A stretch of DNA of 35,127 nucleotides from a bacterium. GTDB taxonomy: Bacteria > Bacteroidota > Ignavibacteria > Kapaibacteriales > UBA2268. A model generated the notes under the pieces. The model saw only the letters and a program-made list of their open reading frames with translations. It was not told where the DNA came from and did not search any database. Numbering within the stretch: position 1 is the stretch's first letter; each line of letters opens with the position of its first letter. This document shows positions 32,257 to 35,127 of the stretch, in pieces. The stretch covers positions 1-35,127 of the forward strand of contig JAUIIX010000034.1 in the NCBI GenBank assembly GCA_030431515.1, read 5' to 3'. Position numbers and translations under genes: made by a program.

Positions 32257-34746
32257 CTACCCCTCACTGTATGTATCTATATCAATGTCAATTCTGATAT
32301 TGCTTGATATGTTTGACTCTATGTTTTTTAAAAGGTCATACAGTATTCTAAGTGCGTTTCCACTTTTATCTTTTTCTTTATATGATTTGATAAAAATGTA
32401 TTGACGATACTTAGTGTTTAACATTGAAATTGAAGGCACAATTGGTTCGTATATTTTTATAATATTTGATTTGAAATAAATTTCATTGTAGATTAAACGT
32501 GCTGTTTTCTTAACTTGATATTCAGTCTGACCTGTGATTATTATTTTATTCATTCGCCAATACGGAGGATATTCTGAAGTCTTACGATATTCTAATTCCT
32601 CATTTGCAAATGATTTATAGTTATGCTCTCTTACATAGTTGATTGCATAGTTATCTGGTTTATATGTCTGAATAATCACTTCGCCAGGTAGTTCTTTTGT
32701 TCGTCCAGCACGCCCTGCAACTTGCTCTAATAGTTGAAAAGTTTTTTCATTTGCACGGAAATCAGCCCTGTATAATTCTAAATCTGAATTTACTATTCCC
32801 ACCAAAGTTACATTCTTGAAATTCAATCCTTTTGCTAAAATTTGCGTTCCAACTAATATTTGAAATTTATTATTCTGAAAATCATTTATTATTTTTTTAA
32901 TTTCATTTTCATTTTTAGCACTATCCGAATCTAATCTTTTTACTTTTACTTCCATTCCTACTGAGTTGAAGTATGTATTTATTTCTTCTTCGATTTGCTC
33001 TGTTCCTAAGCCCATACTGGATAAGGACTCACTGCCACATTCATTACAATTATGATTAACTTGAGTATTATATCCACAATAATGGCAGTATAATTGATTT
33101 TTCTTTTTGTGGTAAGTCAATGCAACATCGCAGTTTTTACATTTTCTAATATCTCCACAATCTCGGCACATTAGAAATGAAGAATAGCCACGACGATTTA
33201 AAAATAATATTACTTGTTCGCCTCGTGCAATTCTATCTAACATTTTATCAAATAGAATTCTCGACAAATTACCTTTAACGGCAGCTTTAATTTTAGCATC
33301 CATCATATCTACTACTCTTACCTTTGGCATGACTGCATTATCTGCTCTTTTCTTGATTTCTAAGCCAAGATATTGTCCTTTTTTTGCATTATAATAGGAT
33401 TCGAGAGAAGGTGTAGCAGATGCTAATAGTAAAGTGAAGTCCTCCATTTTAGAACGAACTACTGCAATATCTCTTGCATTGTAGCGTGGTTTTTTGTCGC
33501 TTTGTTTATAAGAATTATCATGTTCCTCGTCAATAATTATTAAATCTAAATCGCAAAAAGGAAGAAAAATTGCAGAGCGAGTTCCGATTACAAATTGCCC
33601 ACCTTCATTTTGAACTTTATGCCATAAATCGAATTTACTACCAGAGGACATTTTGCTATGATAAATAGAAACTTGGTTAGGAAATGCACTTTCAAATCTA
33701 TCAAATAAATTATTAGTTAAGGCAATTTCTGGCACAAGCAAAAGGCAAGATTTCCCTTTTTCTAATACTTCTCGTATTAAATACATATAAACTAAGGTTT
33801 TTCCTGCACCTGTTACTGCATTTAGTAAAATAGTTCCTTTTTCTCCATCAATTTTATCCATCACTTTTTCAAAAGCAATTTCTTGTTCCGAATTTAATTT
33901 ATAATTTAATTCATTTGTAACTTGATATTCATCTTTGTAAGTAATTAAAGATCTATCCCTTTTGATTTTTACAATTTCAATTAAGCCCTTGTCTTTTAAT
34001 CTTTTAATTCCAACTGAAGTAATTCCAGTAATTTCTTTAATCTTGCTATTAATAATTGGAGTATTAAATAAATTCTGATTTTCTCTAAAGTATTCTACTA
34101 CTTTTTTATCTTTTTCAGACCTTAATTTATATAATTTAAAAAAATGTTCGTTTTCAAAATCATCATCAAATAAATTATAATTAAATTGAATATAATCCTC
34201 ATACACAAAATTTGAATTTTCAATTTTACTAATTAATTGAATAAATCCTTTCTTTTCCAATTGCTCTAAACTTTGCTTTAAATTACTAATTTTAAGATTT
34301 TTCTTAATATAATTTACAGATATTCCATTTTTCTTTTTATCTAAAAAATCTAATATTTTAATATTATTTGGAGTTAATTTTACATCTCTATCATTAACAT
34401 CTAATTTATTAACTATCGTATTAGCTTGATTCATAAATGAACTTGGCAAAGCAGTAAAAATGACAATCCCAAGTTCAGAAATATAGTATTTACTTATCCA
34501 TTTACATAAATTAATAAGAGTTTTAGGCATTATTGCTTTCTTCTCAATTAATTTTATTATTGGACTAATCTCGAAACTATGATTTTCATTATCCGTATTT
34601 ATAATTATACCAGTTATTAATTTATTTTGAAGTTTTACCAAAACTCTACAGCCAATTAAATCATTAGGATTGCCTTCATAATTCATTGAATATGTAAGTT
34701 CTTGGCTTAGTTTTAATGGTAGTGCTATTTTAAAATTCTGTATCAA
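32257..34746 (-). CDS. priA: Primosomal replication-restart helicase PriA
   Basis: A superfamily 2 helicase that reloads the replisome at abandoned forks. The 829 residues begin at TTG: an in-frame stop lies only 9 nt upstream, and the conserved PriA N-terminus IALPLKLSQELTYSM follows at once. Order: the 3'-DNA-binding domain (GCRVLVKLQNKLITGII), a winged-helix region, Walker A AVTGAGKT with Lys316, the DEEH box in LIIIDEEHDNSYKQ, the zinc cluster starting at Cys527 (CRDCGDIRKCKNC ... CHYCGYN ... CNECGSES, eight cysteines), and the helicase C domain ending in LEQVAGRAGR. All parts are complete. It is divergent from htrA with only 15 nt between start codons. Confidence 0.96.
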   Translation of the reverse strand: MIQNFKIALPLKLSQELTYSMNYEGNPNDLIGCRVLVKLQNKLITGIIINTDNENHSFEISPIIKLIEKKAIMPKTLINLCKWISKYYISELGIVIFTALPSSFMNQANTIVNKLDVNDRDVKLTPNNIKILDFLDKKKNGISVNYIKKNLKISNLKQSLEQLEKKGFIQLISKIENSNFVYEDYIQFNYNLFDDDFENEHFFKLYKLRSEKDKKVVEYFRENQNLFNTPIINSKIKEITGITSVGIKRLKDKGLIEIVKIKRDRSLITYKDEYQVTNELNYKLNSEQEIAFEKVMDKIDGEKGTILLNAVTGAGKTLVYMYLIREVLEKGKSCLLLVPEIALTNNLFDRFESAFPNQVSIYHSKMSSGSKFDLWHKVQNEGGQFVIGTRSAIFLPFCDLDLIIIDEEHDNSYKQSDKKPRYNARDIAVVRSKMEDFTLLLASATPSLESYYNAKKGQYLGLEIKKRADNAVMPKVRVVDMMDAKIKAAVKGNLSRILFDKMLDRIARGEQVILFLNRRGYSSFLMCRDCGDIRKCKNCDVALTYHKKKNQLYCHYCGYNTQVNHNCNECGSESLSSMGLGTEQIEEEINTYFNSVGMEVKVKRLDSDSAKNENEIKKIINDFQNNKFQILVGTQILAKGLNFKNVTLVGIVNSDLELYRADFRANEKTFQLLEQVAGRAGRTKELPGEVIIQTYKPDNYAINYVREHNYKSFANEELEYRKTSEYPPYWRMNKIIITGQTEYQVKKTARLIYNEIYFKSNIIKIYEPIVPSISMLNTKYRQYIFIKSYKEKDKSGNALRILYDLLKNIESNISSNIRIDIDIDTYSEG

Positions 34747-34761
34747 TTTGGAGATTTATTT

Positions 34762-35127
34762 ATGTATTTAGTTTTAATAATTATTAATCTTTTTCTTTTA
34801 AGTAGTTGCAACTCACAAGAAAGCCCTAAAATAGAAATGTTGAATATTGCTGAAAATAAATCAACTACTCAGGATATTGCAAAATTAAATAATTTTAAGC
34901 AGATTGACGAAGAAAATGAAAAAATATATAATACTCGCCAAAATGCAATTACTCGAGCAGTAAGCCACGCATCAGATGCTGTTGTGGGTATTAATATAAC
35001 AGAAACTAAAAGAGTAGTGTATAGAAATTCTAATCCATTTGCAAATGATGAGTTTTTTGGTCGTTTTTTCCGTAGATACCGCTCTGCTCCACGTATTAGA
35101 GAATATGAGGTGAAAGGTCTTGGTACT
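34762..35127 (+). CDS. HtrA/DegP-type serine protease, lipoprotein, 5' part
   Basis: An open frame of 122 codons runs to the right edge. It begins with a lipoprotein signal (MYLVLIIINLFLLSSC, lipid Cys16), then NAITRAVSHASDAVVGINI, the usual start of the mature DegP protease domain, and a Phe/Arg-rich segment NPFANDEFFGRFFRRYRS matching the DegP LA-loop region. It stops at EYEVKGLGT, just before the G-S-G-V-I-I strand; the catalytic His, Asp and Ser lie beyond the window. GGAG stands 9 nt before the ATG. An inner-leaflet-facing or outer-membrane lipoprotein form is expected, with a role in folding stress of the envelope. Confidence 0.85.
   Translation, partial: MYLVLIIINLFLLSSCNSQESPKIEMLNIAENKSTTQDIAKLNNFKQIDEENEKIYNTRQNAITRAVSHASDAVVGINITETKRVVYRNSNPFANDEFFGRFFRRYRSAPRIREYEVKGLGT

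Overview
The window is very AT-rich, densely coded, and best explained as a chromosomal segment of a free-living Bacteroidota/FCB-group bacterium. The evidence is a type IX secretion pair (PorU sortase and PorV channel), a secreted TPR-CHAT protein, lipoprotein signals of the LFSC/SSC type, a short MiaE-family tRNA hydroxylase, DhnA-type aldolase, and promoter elements of the TAnnTTTG class. A deep-branching FCB lineage (Ignavibacteria/Kapabacteria-like) is an inference only. I see no phage, transposase, integrase, tRNA or CRISPR array.

Layout. 1-902 (-): 5' part of a secreted surface protein with GIGT..P..ALDV repeats. 1189-2292 (+): carA. 2295-5648 (-): miaE-like gene followed by a secreted TPR-CHAT protein. 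5649-6646: a 1-kb gene-free repeat island. 6647-9594 (-): ftsL, ftsI with PASTA domains, then a 127-residue gene of unknown function behind a near-perfect sigma-54 promoter. 9847-14948 (-): porU then porV, followed by a strong terminator. 15122-16503 (-): an SPFH/band-7 protein and ispF. 16647-17279 (+): a zinc-ribbon methyltransferase. 17296-21270 (-): a five-gene run ric, 12-TM histidine-rich membrane protein, flavodoxin-fold reductase, PilM-like protein, rsmD. 21582-22646 (+): class I aldolase, facing rpmG (-) across a UUCG terminator. 22963-23433 (-): two tiny membrane proteins. 23434-24492: a second repeat island. 24493-28339 (+): engB, doxX, msrA, GAF histidine kinase, DUF427, msrB. 28344-28997 (-): nth. 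29109-30407 (+): folC, overlapping tail-to-tail a lipoprotein gene. 31245-34746 (-): priA and a prenyl diphosphate synthase. 34762-end (+): start of an HtrA/DegP lipoprotein protease.

Functional themes. Three regions concern the envelope: T9SS assembly (porU/porV), septal peptidoglycan synthesis (ftsL/ftsI), and periplasmic quality control (msrA, msrB and htrA, all with export signals). Two concern stress: ric with its membrane partner (nitrosative/iron-sulfur damage) and the DoxX-MsrA-kinase-DUF427-MsrB run (methionine oxidation at the cell surface).

The least expected structure is non-coding. Two repeat islands 18 kb apart share several short repeat families, all in opposite orientation. 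carA and the CHAT gene end inside one shared perfect palindrome, so that both proteins finish Gly-Lys-Glu. A fragment of a lost histidine-kinase copy lies just upstream of the intact kinase. No single locus looks like a wholly new defence or metabolic system; the best candidates for new biology are the sigma-54-driven 127-residue protein, the ric-linked membrane protein and the repeat families.
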